A stretch of DNA of 64,000 nt from Caenorhabditis remanei (lineage: Eukaryota > Nematoda > Chromadorea > Rhabditida > Rhabditidae): assembly GCF_010183535.1 (NCBI RefSeq), contig NC_071333.1:9484587-9548586 (forward strand). The letters run 5' to 3'. Under the pieces are notes generated by a model. That model had not been told where the DNA came from and did not search any database. It saw only the letters and a list, made by a program, of their open reading frames with translations. A program made the position numbers and the translations under genes. Position 1 is the first letter of the stretch; the number at the start of each line of letters is the position of its first letter. Of the stretch, positions 34,370-56,588 are shown one piece after another.

Positions 34370-34625
34370 CGAACCCGTTTGTTGAGAAACATTAGAATAC
34401 TAGTTTGATCAGACTTCCCAACTTTATTTTATTAAATGGGTTTTATTAAACAATACGAAGAAGTTACATGAAGTTTGATAAATTCGATATGAATAGGCTT
34501 TTTCTTTTTCTCCATTCCACAATGTAATGCCCAAATTTTTCCATCGAGTCTGAAATAGACTGTTCGAACTTGTCTGCTGCTTGCTTGAGAAAGCATTTCT
34601 GTTCTATTGTTCGAATGAGCCTTCA
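34370..34625 (-). pseudogene. Decayed FBXA-type fragment
   Basis: Short blocks on this strand match FBXA exon 3 of copies A and B: plus-strand CCCGTTTGTTGAGAAACATT beside GATCAGACTTCCCA, and TTCGAACTTGTCTGCTGC beside GAGAAAGCATTTCTG. The spacing and frames are broken. It is a third, older relic of the same gene family between the COMT-like pseudogene and FBXA copy B. Confidence 0.55.
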
Positions 34626-35041
34626 TTACAAATATTTATTATGAGAGAAATCAAAAATATCTGGTTGGAAGGTGAATTATACAATATATAATGACATTTT
34701 TAAAAACTGCTTGTTGAAAAATTCAATTAATAACCAGACACAAACCGGAGCAATTACGATACAAAACACTAAAAGATATAATTTTAACAAAATTTTTGTG
34801 AAACAGTAGAAGCAACTTAGTATACATACATCAGACATGTGAAAAATGTTCCTATCACAAAACATGCAAAAATGTAATTTCAAATTTAAAGAGAACTGTT
34901 GAAAAATTTACCTTCCAACCAAATACATAAGGGAACGCTTATAATCAAAATACACAGATATATCAATTTTAAAAACGCGTTGTGAAACAGAAATAAAAAA
35001 ATAACTTTAAAGCGGATAAAATAGCATTTGGTTTTAAAACA

Positions 35042-36537
35042 TTATTGGAAACGTTTGCCCGAAAAAGTTATTTTGTTTTCTTTTAGTGTGAAAATGAGTT
35101 GTGTTCCGTCTTCACGCCGAAACATTCCTTTTGTTTCGTTCATTTCTCCCAGCAGTTCCTTATAAGGCTTCAGTTCCTTGACTATTTCTTCCACGTCGAA
35201 CAGTCCGAGAAACTGGTGCAATAGATAACCTGTTCCCATTACCAGCGCCTGAAAAACAAGTGTCAAACTGTTTTATAATATTTGATGATTGAACAAACAT
35301 TTTTGTATTCCACAATCTCATCCACTGTGACATCTTTGATTCTGACGAAAATTGTCGTTTTATCTTTATAAGGAAGCATCCGAGTCTTCGGAGCACCGAT
35401 TACCTCAAATGTTTTGAAGTGCACCCAATGTGGATTTTCAACAATATTCGTCAAGGCAGAGTCGTCAGATCCGTTTGTTGAGAAATATAACAAATCCAGT
35501 TTGGTCAGACTTCCCACTTTCACTTTTTTCAAAATAGATTCCAGAGCATTCGTGCATGGCAGTTCGATTTGGAGAGATTCAACGTAGATCGGTTTTTTGA
35601 TTTTGTCGAAAACAAGATGCAGAAGCTTTTCTTGTTTTTTTGCCAGGTCACGTTCTCCATTGCGTGTGATAAACAGCTTTCCCAATTGTGTCTTTGGGTT
35701 TCGGATAATCTCTTCGAACTTGTCGGCTGTTTCCTGGAGGAAACATTTTTGCGATGAATTCGATTCCTGGTCGTCATTTTGCAGTTTTCTTTTTCTATCG
35801 TAAAACTCAAGATTCTTAATTTTAGTAGTTCGAAAAATAACTTTATGATAATCCAAATGAATGTGCACATCTTCCAGTTTTCAGCTTTTGTCAATGACTT
35901 CCACTACTTTTTTACAAGTCAATCGCAGCGCTCTTCTACAATAAAATTTCTAGTTTTTGGAACTTATTATTCACTCACTTAGTTTCGATGTCGACATGGT
36001 CAGCAATTTCTTTAATCATATCGCCACAAATTATTGTCAACGTGTGAGAGTTTTGATTGGAGTCATTGCCAGTGTCGCTGAAAAATCATTCGTCAACTTT
36101 TATAGGAAATACCGTACAAACTGTAATAGGAACACCCCTGTAATAGAGGGGAACTTTCGAAAGAGGTTTGAAAAATTGGGGCACATGTGCTTATGTTACG
36201 TTTTTACGGTATACAGTAAGTGTTTTGTGTCTGAGAGTATTTTTTGTTTAACTGCGTTTGCTGATACTGTTTTTTTGAATGATCCGATAATCAAAATTAA
36301 TAAGCAGCCAGTGCAAAACAAATCAACATACCTGACAGTGACCGGAACGTGTTGTGGTTCATTGTTTATTATTTCCTTGATGTTATTCTTCTGAGTCGAT
36401 TGACTCCAAGCATCTAACTGTTCATCAGTGATTACCTGACAAAAAAGACGCCATGTTTCTTCTGGATCGGAATCTCCAAGAAGTTTTACGAAAGCAAGTC
36501 TTTGCTTCATAAATTCATCGTTTCCTTCTTCCTCCAT
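35042..36537 (-). pseudogene. FBXA-type F-box/FTH-domain gene, copy B, with premature stop
   Basis: Same exon structure as copy A: 36537-36332, 36077-35979, 35935-35299, 35248-35042. The HTH-like start (MEEEGNDEFMKQRLAFVKLL), the F-box-like region (GDMIKEIADHVDIETKRALR) and the FTH domain (KKPIYVESLQIELPCTN, then RIKDVTVDEIVEYKN) are all preserved. An in-frame TGA at 35883-35881 lies just after the F-box region, where copy A encodes Asn-Trp. All other exon joins stay in phase, so the loss looks recent; alternatives are readthrough or a sequence error. If translated, it would be a substrate adaptor for SCF ubiquitin ligases. Its last residues (SGKRFQ) differ from copy A (SCSRF). Confidence 0.75.
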
Positions 36538-37160
36538 TTTTCAAGCACTCTGAAACAAAGAAAAATTTATTATGTTTGAATCCTAAGAAGAGTCTTCAAA
36601 AACAAGCTAGAAATCGAATGTAAACAAAAGTGCAATGCACCAAGGAATAATCATCACGGACAAATCACCGAACTTGACGATAAGTTTTTTTTGACGAGAT
36701 AATTTTTTTCAGCTGCTTTTCAGCTGCTGAATGTTTCTGAAGAACAACTTTTCTTCAAAATTGAAATCTCGAATTATCGTTCATGCGAGGTAAACTACAT
36801 CATATAACCTATTTCTCTGCAACTCAATACTACGTTGATTATCTATTCAAAAATGAGCCAGTATTAGACACTAATAATTTCAATATTCTAAAAAATTATA
36901 GAAAACTGGAAACCATCCACAAAACTGGAAAAAAGGAAAGTTAAATGAATAATTTTAGGAGAAGGAAGGAATCAAGAGACAATAGGCCCTCTGTCATATG
37001 CAAGCCCCCTTCCCCCTCTCATACTCAATCCAGTCGAGACCTTTGTTCGGAGGAAAAGGCACGTCCCTTTAAACGGTTTTGGCGCAAAAGTTAATAATTC
37101 AAATCTGATTATCAATTATTTGGACTTTTTGAGAGATTCGAAACTTGAAAATTTATTCTA
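36538..37160. other. Upstream flank of FBXA copy B (duplicated)
   Basis: No gene seen. 36845-37157 is nearly identical to 25838-26140. It probably contains the promoter of copy B. Confidence 0.55.
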
Positions 37161-37497
37161 TCAGGCTGATGCATAAGTTTGTTTCATTTTTCGGATCATT
37201 TTTGTCATGAAATTTCTTGAAGGCTAATAACTCACATAATGAGAAATATAGTTAGTTAGTACCTATAACTTATTGTGATTATACCTGTGACTTGACGTCT
37301 GCTATCTGCTTGATTTCAGCCGTTTCACGTCAAAACACTTGATTAACCCTTTTCTAGGCACTAACTTAAAATTGTATTTTTTGCCACTGAGTCATTAGAA
37401 TGCAAAAAAGTTTGGGTCGATAAACAATCACAGTACCTAGAAATTGTGAATCAAAGTTCAACCTCAAAAAAAGAAAGAAATTTATGCATCAGCCTAA
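37161..37497. mobile_element. Mariner-type MITE
   Basis: A 337-bp element without coding capacity. Terminal inverted repeats are TCAGGCTGATGCATAA (left) and, reversed, TTAGGCTGATGCATAA (right), flanked by TA on both sides. TA duplication and this terminus style fit Tc1/mariner-derived miniature elements of Caenorhabditis. Confidence 0.8.
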
Positions 37498-37739
37498 TAT
37501 ATATATATATGTGACCTGAATGTGTTTAATTAGCGATTAGTTGCATGGTACAAAACGTTAATCAAATTGCTTTATTCTGAATAGTACAGAGGATATGTTT
37601 ATGCACAGTTATTTTGAGCTACATTATTAGCTGACCATTCGTCTTACAAGCATTTTCTGTGGCTTTTTTATAGTAATCTGAAGCTAATATATTAAAGGTA
37701 ATAAATTGAATCTTTTATTATCAAAAGTTTCATTTCAGA

Positions 37740-39688
37740 TACCAATTGAGCTAGACGCTGTGGGAGGAAACTTAAAAAAGGTGGAATCGAACGAGCAAAA
37801 TTGTCTGGATTTGTCTTCACCAAAGTAATAAAGCGAATACGTTGAGAGATTAACTCAGCTCACAAAAGAACGAGTTGTTCTTAATGAACTTGTGTTCCGA
37901 TATAGAGATGCGTCTGAATATCCACCATGTCGAATTGCTGAAATTCAACAGACACTGGCATTAACTGTCCAGGAAGGTATTGACATTCGAGCTTCAGCTG
38001 GACCGACAGACTTTGTGTTGCAAGAAAACTTATTTGTCAGAAGATGATAAGATGTAAAATATGCAAAAATCGTTTTCTGAGAAAGTCCTGTACGCTCATG
38101 ACGCTCATATCAAATATATTGAAGAATTAGAAGAGGAAGCTGAACTTCAAAGAATAGAAGAAATAGAGGCTAATCAACTTGAAGAATTGAGAACTGGCGG
38201 TTTCGTACCACCCGAGAACGAAATTTCTGAATATTCTGACAATCCAAATCTGTAAGTTTATGATTACCATCTTCAAGATAAATAATATACCGTTTAGCAT
38301 TCCAATTAATAGAGAAAATCACGAAGAAGGGGACTCAAATTTAAACTTTTTTGACAAACTTCGAAGAACACGACGTGCGTACAAGAAGAAAGTTTCTCCA
38401 CAATGTCCGTTTTGTGACAAACGTTTCAGAAATGAACTCGATGAAGCATTTTTTCAAAAAGCATGAAGAACTTTTGGATTTCCAACATTGTTTGAAGTGC
38501 TATAACTGTGTTGAGAACCAGGCAGCGCTAGCTACTCACAACTGTGAGCTGGTAAAGTTTTGAGTGTACAGCCCTTATATTGTTCTTTAGTGATTTCAAA
38601 TCTAGTTATTTCTGCTTTTGAGAATATCTCAAGATCTTTGACATGTGAGGTCATCGATTTGAGGATTTTGTGCATGGCAGAGAGTACAAATACAAAATGT
38701 CATACAAGTCCCAGGACCTAACGTCTAATTGTTTACATCAGATTTTTGATAGAATTACAGCTATGTATGATGAATGACCAAACTAGATACTTCCAGAAGT
38801 TAAGCAAAACCATTTCGAAATTACAGACATATGTTTGCTTTGAATGCACTCCAATCAGAAATCTTTGCACTGATCAACGACTTGTCAGCCATCGAAGAAA
38901 GTTTCATCGAGGCGCAAGTTCTGGATTTTGTTGTTCCTTCTGCAATGCAAAGTTTTTGACACCAAGAAAGCTTCGCAAGCACAAAAAATGTCTCACGTGT
39001 TCACCAAAACTTTTGCTTGTCATTTTTGTGAAGAGATCTTCATTAGTGAAGTTGCGGTAAACTGTACACAAAAACACCTGAAATTGTTTCAGGTAATCAT
39101 AAACATGAACGAGTTCACACTGGAATAATCAAATTTGAGTGTAAAGTATGCAACTTCCGAGCCAACCGATTTACCACTATGGAGGTTTGTTATTTCCCTT
39201 TTTCCGGGATTGCGCTCATGAACACGCCTGACCACCTGAATATGATTATGTAATAATAAGATAATCACATGTGATAGACGACAGCATGGTTGGGTGTGAT
39301 CGTCACGGATTAGTATAAAACAGAATAACAAGATAAATCAATGTTATTACGACATTGAAATCAAAGAAGACTTCACAAAAAGAATAGAGTAAAGCTTTTC
39401 GTTTCATGATCTTTCTTCAACGAATTCATCCTAATGAACTTTTGATTCATTTTTGATTTTCAGGATCACAAAAATAATGAGCAGGGATATATCTGCCCGA
39501 TTTGTCAAGAACGAGCTTGTGAGTACTCTGACATCAAACATCACGTTTTCGAAAGTCATGGAGAATATCTTGCTGTTGATGAACCTATTGGTTAGCTGAA
39601 TCAAAAAACAACAAGATTTTTTAAACTGAAAATAATTGCAGGATTCGTGGACTCTGCTAGCTCATGGATGTTTTTCAAAGGCGAGTGA
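37740..39688 (+). pseudogene. C2H2 zinc-finger gene with several frameshifts
   Basis: Recognisable coding pieces in order: an acceptor at 37738 followed by IPIELDAVGGNLKKVESNEQ, a Glu-rich helix (EELEEEAELQRIEEIE) at 38100-38250, and C2H2-like fingers CPFCDKRF, CSFCNAKFLTPRKLRKHKK, FACHFCEEIF, KFECKVCNFRA and YICPICQERACEYSDIKHHV. It ends WMFFKGE with a stop at 39686-39688. Finger frames are broken by single-base shifts near 38073, 38435 and 38985, and there are stops at about 37828 and 38045. Later exons (39091-39183, 39464-39591, 39643-39688) join cleanly. It was a DNA- or RNA-binding zinc-finger protein; it is either a decaying gene or affected by sequence errors. No start codon was identified. 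Confidence 0.6.
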
Positions 39689-40786
39689 TACGTCATCATA
39701 TCCAGATGCTGCTTTTTGTCGCTTCCTTTTTGGAATGCATGCTGCTTCACCACCACGTTTCCAATTTTCTGTGTTTACCTCTTTGCTTCCATGCTCTTCA
39801 ATCTCGTTTTATTAGATAAGCCATTTTCTCATCGCCAAGGGAAAAGAGGGGGTGAGGGCACCAAGATTCGTATTTCTGTTCGGTGTACCCATTTTTATAT
39901 CTATCTGGTTTTTCCATATTATTCTGTTGCATTTTGATCATTGGAATTGTTCTCACCCATTTTATTCATGTTATTTTCATAATGTTTCGTAGTATTTTTC
40001 ACTACTCAAAATCTCAACGTTTTTCTTTGGTTTATATTTCTAGTGGATTTATGTTGTGTTGCAGAAACTTCTGCTCTTTTACATTCCATGAGGTCTCAAT
40101 CATAGTATTTTATATATGAAACTAATCAAATTCTGTTGTTACAAGTAGATGACTTAAATCGAATTTTTGAAAGCCCTCACATGGTTAATCACATCTATAC
40201 GGAAACATATTCTTGGAGCTAATTCAATGTGATTCAATGAACCGTAGAGGTAAGTGAGAAAACTTTTTTGAACTTACGCACGCAACCCAACCGCACCGGC
40301 GGGCTCCTCAAGGCATTGTGTGAGTCGGGATGAGAGATCGTGAAGAATCGGAGAGTTCATAACGGACCCGTGCATGTGGAGAGACAGAAAAACGAGACAT
40401 GAAGGAAAAAGAGACAGTGGTCGGTCGACGGGTGCGTTTTTGCCTGTGTGTTTGTGTGCGGGCCCTGGTCGGGGTGCCGTAGGCCTAAGTGTGAGAGAGT
40501 GGAAAGAAAATGGTGGGAGGAGAAAAAAAGGGGCGAATCGAGAAACATAGTGCGATAAAGAAAATAGAAGGCGAGTGTGTGCGAGCGCCTTGGCGGTGAG
40601 CGTGAGTGAGAGTATTCGCCGTGAGACAAGAAGAAGAAGAGACGCCGAGCGGCAATGAGCGTTAGTGTGTGAGTGGGTGAGAGCGTGTATGTATGTATAT
40701 GTGCGTCTGGTGGTAAAACTCTATGCACTCTCTGTTTTAACTTACGACACTATCTTGTCGCATTCAGGCGCCACACCAACTCTGCA
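39689..40786. other. Upstream region of kin-29
   Basis: About 1.1 kb. The half nearest the gene (40280-40740) is GT/GA-rich on the plus strand with several short GTGTG runs. A CATTCAG acceptor ends at 40767, 19 nt before the start codon, consistent with trans-splicing. No other gene seen. Confidence 0.45.
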
Positions 40787-46276
<5,490 letters not shown>

Positions 46277-48754
46277 AAAAACTAATACTTTCTTCGTTTC
46301 AAACCAGTTTACTGAACATCTCAAAACCCCTCTAGAATCATTCCTAGAATCCTATCCTTACCAGTCCTGTGCGCTGTCTGACTTAGCGAAATACTACTTC
46401 ATTGATTTTGTAAAACGTGTTCAAATTTTCTGAGTTTTTGGGTGTTTGCCATTATGGTCCAGTATTATTTTATTTTCATTTCCTGTTAGTTTGTGTTTTC
46501 GAAAAATACCACTAAAAATGGTAAACTCGAAGAAATGAAACCTCATAATTGTTATTATTTTTGAATTAGATTAATTAACCTTGCTAGTTATTATCAGAAA
46601 CAACAGTAGTTTTTTTATTGCGTATGCCTTATTATTGTATGTACATGCTCATCAACCTCCGCCGCCTTTTTCTCAAATGTTTCAATTATTTTTTGTTCTA
46701 AGATATCGAGAATCATGTCAGTTTTCCCTTCAGGTCAACTCACTTTAAAAGCTCGCAAGAACTTCAATCACCACCCCTGTTTTGCGTGTACAAATTCTGA
46801 TACGAAACCGATGATCCATCCGCTAGTGTCTTTCTTTTCACTTATTTTCCTACTTTGTAACATTTTTCTTTTTAAACCTTGTCTATTCTTTGTAATTTTT
46901 TCCGAAATATTTTACCCTTGTTCCATCCACAAATTCTAAGTCAACCCCACATTTGAATTGTCATTACTTGTACGTCTAGTGTTTTTCTGTCTCGTGATAT
47001 TACTTTTTGATGTTGTGAACCTTTCAAATCGACCTTCTTGTTTATATAAAAAAGTGTATTTTTCCAGACCAGATTTTTTTTTCTTGTGACAATCAGTTCT
47101 AACATGACTTATGTTGAACTGATCTTTTCTTCTTTTCAGAATCTTCAAAAATAACTCCAATTTTATGTACAGAAGAGCATTGGGTTTGTGGATTGGTCAG
47201 CTTAACAAACGGTTTATTTTTCAAATAGTCTGCTACTGCAGCACTGAGTAAACTGCGCACCATCCGATCGCATTTCAAATCTTCCGACAAGTTCTCGTTC
47301 TCTCAACTTTACTTCCGTCATTGTTTTTCCACTTTTCATAGAAAATCTTTTCTAATAAAAATCTCTCTTCGCTCAAATGCAATATCTCCTTACCATTCAA
47401 CGCATACATTTTCCTTATTACACTTTTTTGTTAAATTTTTTATCTTTATCTTTATCGCAGCTGGTCGGTTAGTCCGCAACCGGAGTGTGTAACAATTTCG
47501 CAGTTTTTTTGCCCCTCATGTCGTTTTCGATGAGAGTTCATTTTTCTTTTCATCCTTCGCGAATTTTCGGCTCTTGCAAGAGATTGATGAGTCCAAGACG
47601 TGAACTTGTGGACAATAGACAACAATAGTGCAAAAGTTCGACTGCACGCTTTATCGTATAATACTTTGTTCTTAGTGTCATTGAAATGGTCGATAGGACA
47701 ACAGAGCCCAGACTAATACGCACTTTTTCCTATCTACTAAATCCTTTTCTTTCTTCCTTCTTTTCCAGCCAAAAATGTTGTGTTCTTATCTTTTCTGAAA
47801 GGTTCTTATCTTTTTGTTCTTCTGCCCTCCATTTACAATCATTCCACTGCACTTGTCAACGACGCGCCACCATTGTATTCAGGAATTGATAGTGATAGTA
47901 GTTTTATATGCAAAATGTTTTGAGAATGTTTCATAAGAGAATATTCCAAAGAAATGTATTCCCATAAAAGTACAAATACACTTTGTGACTAGATCATTGA
48001 TGTGAAATTGTGATGGCTAGCAATTTAGAAATAGCTAACGTTTGTTCAGCAAGGCTAGGCCGGGTGATATTTCGAACGAAAGTGAGGAGAGGGGGGAGCA
48101 AAGGACGGGGGAGGGACGTTGTTGGTTTGCATTCATTCCCTCTTACTAGCAGTATTGATTTTCTATGCGCTAAGAACCCCTCATTTCGAAGTTGTTTCCC
48201 ACTCATTAGGACATAAAATGTTCCAGATGTTCTTTAATGATATACCGGATTTTGTTTGATTTTGCACGTCACAACGGCTCATCCGTTTTCTAGAATATTC
48301 TCATAAAATATCTTCTGACGTTTCAGAAAGAGAGAAAAAGAGGAAAGCCTTCCGATGACCAACTTGATTAAGGCCAGATGACGTGACACTTTTTATATAT
48401 TCTAGATGCGAATGTTGTTGTTTATAAACATTCCGCAACTTTCGATAATCAAAATGATCCTCTCGTCCTCTTTGACGATCTCAATAGCATGTGATACGCA
48501 ATTCTTATGACTTCATCGTTTTTTCTTTGTCTTCCCGAGTGCCAATAAAACCAGGCAATGGGAAGAAACTCACTTTGTTTCTCCGTTATTCTTCTGTTGT
48601 GCATTTTCTTTTTTTTCCAGAACGGGGTTTGACAGAAAAATTGTTTTTCTCTTTCAATAAATGTTCCTCACTGTGTCTTCTTTTTCTTTGTTTTCTTATT
48701 TCATATATTATTTTTTCTATTGAAATTTTCATTTCTTACAGGCTGAATAGAATC
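46277..48754. other. Intergenic between kin-29 and purine 5'-nucleotidase gene
   Basis: About 2.5 kb of AT-rich sequence. I found no gene, tRNA or repeat that I can support; open frames on both strands are short and low complexity. A TTTCTTACAG acceptor ends at 48740, just upstream of the next start. Confidence 0.4.
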
Positions 48755-52749
<3,995 letters not shown>

Positions 52750-55700
52750 ACTCGTTGAACTAGGCGCCACTTTTCTCTCTTCACTCACAGCTTTTCTCCT
52801 TTTTTCTAATTTCAAATTGACTTGCTTTAACTCACATAATGTACCCTTCTTCCTTCATGAATTCTATTCAACTCGCCTTTTTTCTGCTATTCACCTCTTC
52901 CTCCCCCTTTTCCACCAAGAGCCTTATTTTGAACTTGTTCTCTTTTGAAGACCGAACACAAACGTGTGTAACATCATTATACTTCATTCACTGAATTTTT
53001 TCAATTCATTCCTTCTTCCCCTCTCTAACTTCCCTTTGTTAGTGAAAAATAGTTCCGATTCGAATATAGTTTATCAGAGTTCCCTTGCAGCTGTGCTAGC
53101 TTTTATCATGAAATATGTTGTCTTATTTTTTGGAAAAATGAATCGGTGGTAAAAATATTAACTTTCAGCAAAATCGATGGTAAAAATATTAACTTTCAGC
53201 AAAATCGGTGGTAAAAAATGTTAACTTTCAACAAAATCGGTTGTAAAAATGTTAACTTTCAGCAGCTAGACATACTCAATGACGACTCAAGTTTTCACCT
53301 GCTACATCCTTCCAACAAAAAGACATTGTTTGCCTTGACTAAACGGACATGAAAAATAAAAATAATTACATTCCAATGATTAATTTGTAGGCCGGAAAAT
53401 TGGTTTAGGGTAATCCATTTTTTGTCGCTATTTACTCCAACCGGCTTCTACTACCTAACTTTTGATTCTGGCGACAAGTGAAGAGGAGTGAGAAAGAAAG
53501 AATAATAATATTCCGGCGTCTTGTTGAAGCAATGACAACCGAAAAAAAAGAAAAGAAAAAACACAAGAAGCCACGTTGAAGTCATGGATTTCCTGGGCTC
53601 TGTAACCTTTTGTTACCTCTTCTTGTCTACTTTACGTCTTTTCTAGACAGGTTTGACGCGTGTGCAGTGCTCGTGGACCATTGTACCTGAATAATTTATA
53701 AGTTTGCCGGGAGGCAGTTGGGTTCATTATTGAAAGAGAATGGACATCCAGTTGCTTTTTTCAATTCATTCATCCTAATATTTTGTGGTTGTCGTCATAA
53801 GCTCTGAGGGCTCAAGCTCGCATGATGTTATGTCAAATCATCTTTCATAGTCTCTGACTAAAAGAAAAGAAATTACGGTAGTGACATTTTGACATCACTA
53901 GATTGCTTTCATTTTGTATATTTTCTTTTAATCCAGAAATTTATAGAAATGTATTCAATGTGAGCTCGGCCGTTGTCTTGTGACTAGAGCTCTCTTATCA
54001 TATTGATATTGGATAAACAAAGTGCAAAGCTCGTAATCCAGGATTTGGCGGACAAAATCACCTTTTAGAAAAATTGAGAAGCTTTTATTTCATGTTGATG
54101 TCCAACTGAAATTTCATTTTCATTTATCCCCCCAGGTTTCCTTTTTCTTTTTCCTTTCATGACAGCATCAGCATCCGTGGCAGAAGCCTAACAAGAAGCA
54201 AAAAAACAAAGATTTTAAAAGCCTGCGGATTCAAGAATAGTAAAAAAAAAAAGAAATTTCTGCATCTTCCCACTACGGAGGTTTATAATTCCATAGCATA
54301 TACATTCCCCCAAAGATTATTTAATGGGTGTAATATCCAATTCTCATTCAATTTTGTGTCCTCCTATCATCCTTCCAAACTGAAGCATCTTCCTCCCCAT
54401 CCATTTTTTCTCTCTTCCCGGCTATTTTGTGTTCCTTAAAATGCTCTTTCTGATGTGCTCAAGATGAATAGAAAGACAAAAGTTCATAACAACTATATGA
54501 CCAAACTGTGTAGAGTTCTTTCTTACTTTGAAATGCATTGCATTGCAGAATGACCAACATCCCACTCTCCTCTTTTCTCTTCATTTCTGTTAGAATTGGA
54601 ACAGATTTCCAAACTTTTTCATTCCAAAAATAAACAAAAACTAGCTGTATCAAAAAACAAACCTATCAAATCGTCTATTTCTGTGATTCCAATCCAACCA
54701 TTACCAAGTTAATGGTGTCAAACATGGTCGAAATGCTTGCTCTGTCGTGGCGAAGAGTGCTCTTGCTTCAATGCTCATCAAGTCCTAATCTATCCATCGG
54801 CAGTTTTTTTGGCTTTGGACCACTTTTCAAAAAAAGCGGAAGGAGTTCGGTCTTTTTTGTTGTCTTCTTTCTATAGAAAAGTTCAAAGGCTCAGAATGCT
54901 TGACTTATTTTTTGCGTTCAATTATGTTCTGCACTCCATTAATTACTAGTTCCTGATATTGTGTGGTCTGGATAATACAAAAAGATTATAAATTCTGGTC
55001 TATTCCTGTTTTCAATCTGCGGATAAGTGCACATACGGTAGTTGGTACACCAGATATTTGTTTTGGTTTAACTTTAAGAATATATCCATCTCTTTTCCTG
55101 CACACCGGTGACTATTCCCTAATGTCTACTCTGAGGTCCCGTTTTTCTTGCAACAAAAATTGTCGTTCGAAATATTTTGTCTAATAGCAAAACGAATATT
55201 CCACATTGTCTATTATTCAGAAATTTCTGAGTAGTAGTTATCCCATTATTCTTCTCTTCCTTTTTGCAAGCATCAATTTCCAAAGTGCTTTTGGGTTGGT
55301 TATTTATACATTGTACCTACGCATCTTCTAGCTGCGCATCCATTGTCCTCGTTTTATGCTCACAATAATACTCCGTCTTTTTTTCTCTTTTTTTTTTGAA
55401 GAATAGGCTTTTCTCAGTTTTTGATACTGTTTTGCGGGGTATTTGGCTATTACTGAGAAGGATGGGAGGATATATGTGCATGTTAGAGCCATGTAATATG
55501 TAGATTACAAGCCCCCGTGGTTCTAATCCGCCAACCACTAACTACTCTCGTTTTTCTTTTTTTTTCTGGATCCAGATCCCACTGAAAGGGGAAAAAGTGA
55601 GAAATAAAAGAGGCGAGGATAAAAAGATATAATTCCGGTGAGAGAAAAAAGGAGTGTTTTCTCTCTTATTTTCCCTCTCAAGACTCATATCCATCCTCAT

Positions 55701-56588
55701 ATTCTCTCTCTATCAGTTAGTATCTTCCGAGAAAAAAGAAAGAGAAGTGAGAAGTCACGTTTCTTTCATTCACGGCTTCTCCAAAAAAGGCAAGTGACGC
55801 AACACGTATTCTTTCAAAGACTTGTTCGGAACTAGTCTGGCCAATTGGCCATCTCAACCTATAATTCATATTCTGTCCATCAGTAATTTCTTGCCGGGAC
55901 CAACATGGCTTCACACTCCTCTTCGGCTAGCCCATCATCAACAATAGTAGGTTTACCGGATGAGAAACAAAAGGCGTGAGAAAAAAAACCCTCCGAAAAC
56001 AAATCAGACAGGTCTAGACACACCCCTTTGATCTACCCTCGACTAAGCTCTTTTTGGAAGGATGTAGGTTCAGAAAACCGGATATCCCATCCAACTACCT
56101 CAGTGCTTTTTTCTTCTGTTTTACGTTAACAATGTGACCGTTTACTCTGCTAAACGGAAATTGAAAGTAGAAAAGAAAAAAGGTAAACGGAAGAACTCCT
56201 AGATTGAATTAACAAGTGAAACTCTCTAGGGGAACGTTCACCATTGAATGTTCATCGGTGAAACTTCCAACCTTGATTTAATCCCTTTCCCTTGAATTTG
56301 GATACTCAGATCCTCCAAAGTCTTTCTGTCAACTTCAATTGTCTCCCATTATTTCAAATTTTGAAATCTAAAAGAATGACAGAAAAGACGAAAATGCATT
56401 TTATTGCCTAATATCCTGGACACGATTCATAAAAATCTCAAATCGCTATGGAGAGGGTACGCGAACCATAAAAAACGCCAGAAAGAAAACGTTTTCATTC
56501 ATTGTCAAACTTCCTTCTCTCCATTTCCAAATATTCCAACAAACCCCTTTGCCTGCTTTATTTGTCTATTCGTGGTCCGCTTGGCATC
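52750..56588. other. Large intergenic region
   Basis: About 3.8 kb with no supported gene. It holds the 3' region of the nucleotidase gene, a small tandem repeat at 53141-53265 and AT-rich sequence with poly-A/T runs. The stretch before 56589 probably contains the promoter of the small GTPase gene. Confidence 0.4.
53141..53265. repeat. 31-32 bp tandem repeat, four copies
   Basis: Four units of the type AATCGGTGGTAAAAATATTA followed by ACTTTCAGCAA, with small differences (GGTTGT, ATGTTAAC). Three of the four units carry a TTTCAG splice-acceptor-like sequence. Confidence 0.85.

Noticed and set aside
40357..40728. 123-codon minus-strand frame upstream of kin-29
   Set aside because: It reflects a GT-repeat-rich region read on the opposite strand (His/Thr/Ser-rich), with no other support.
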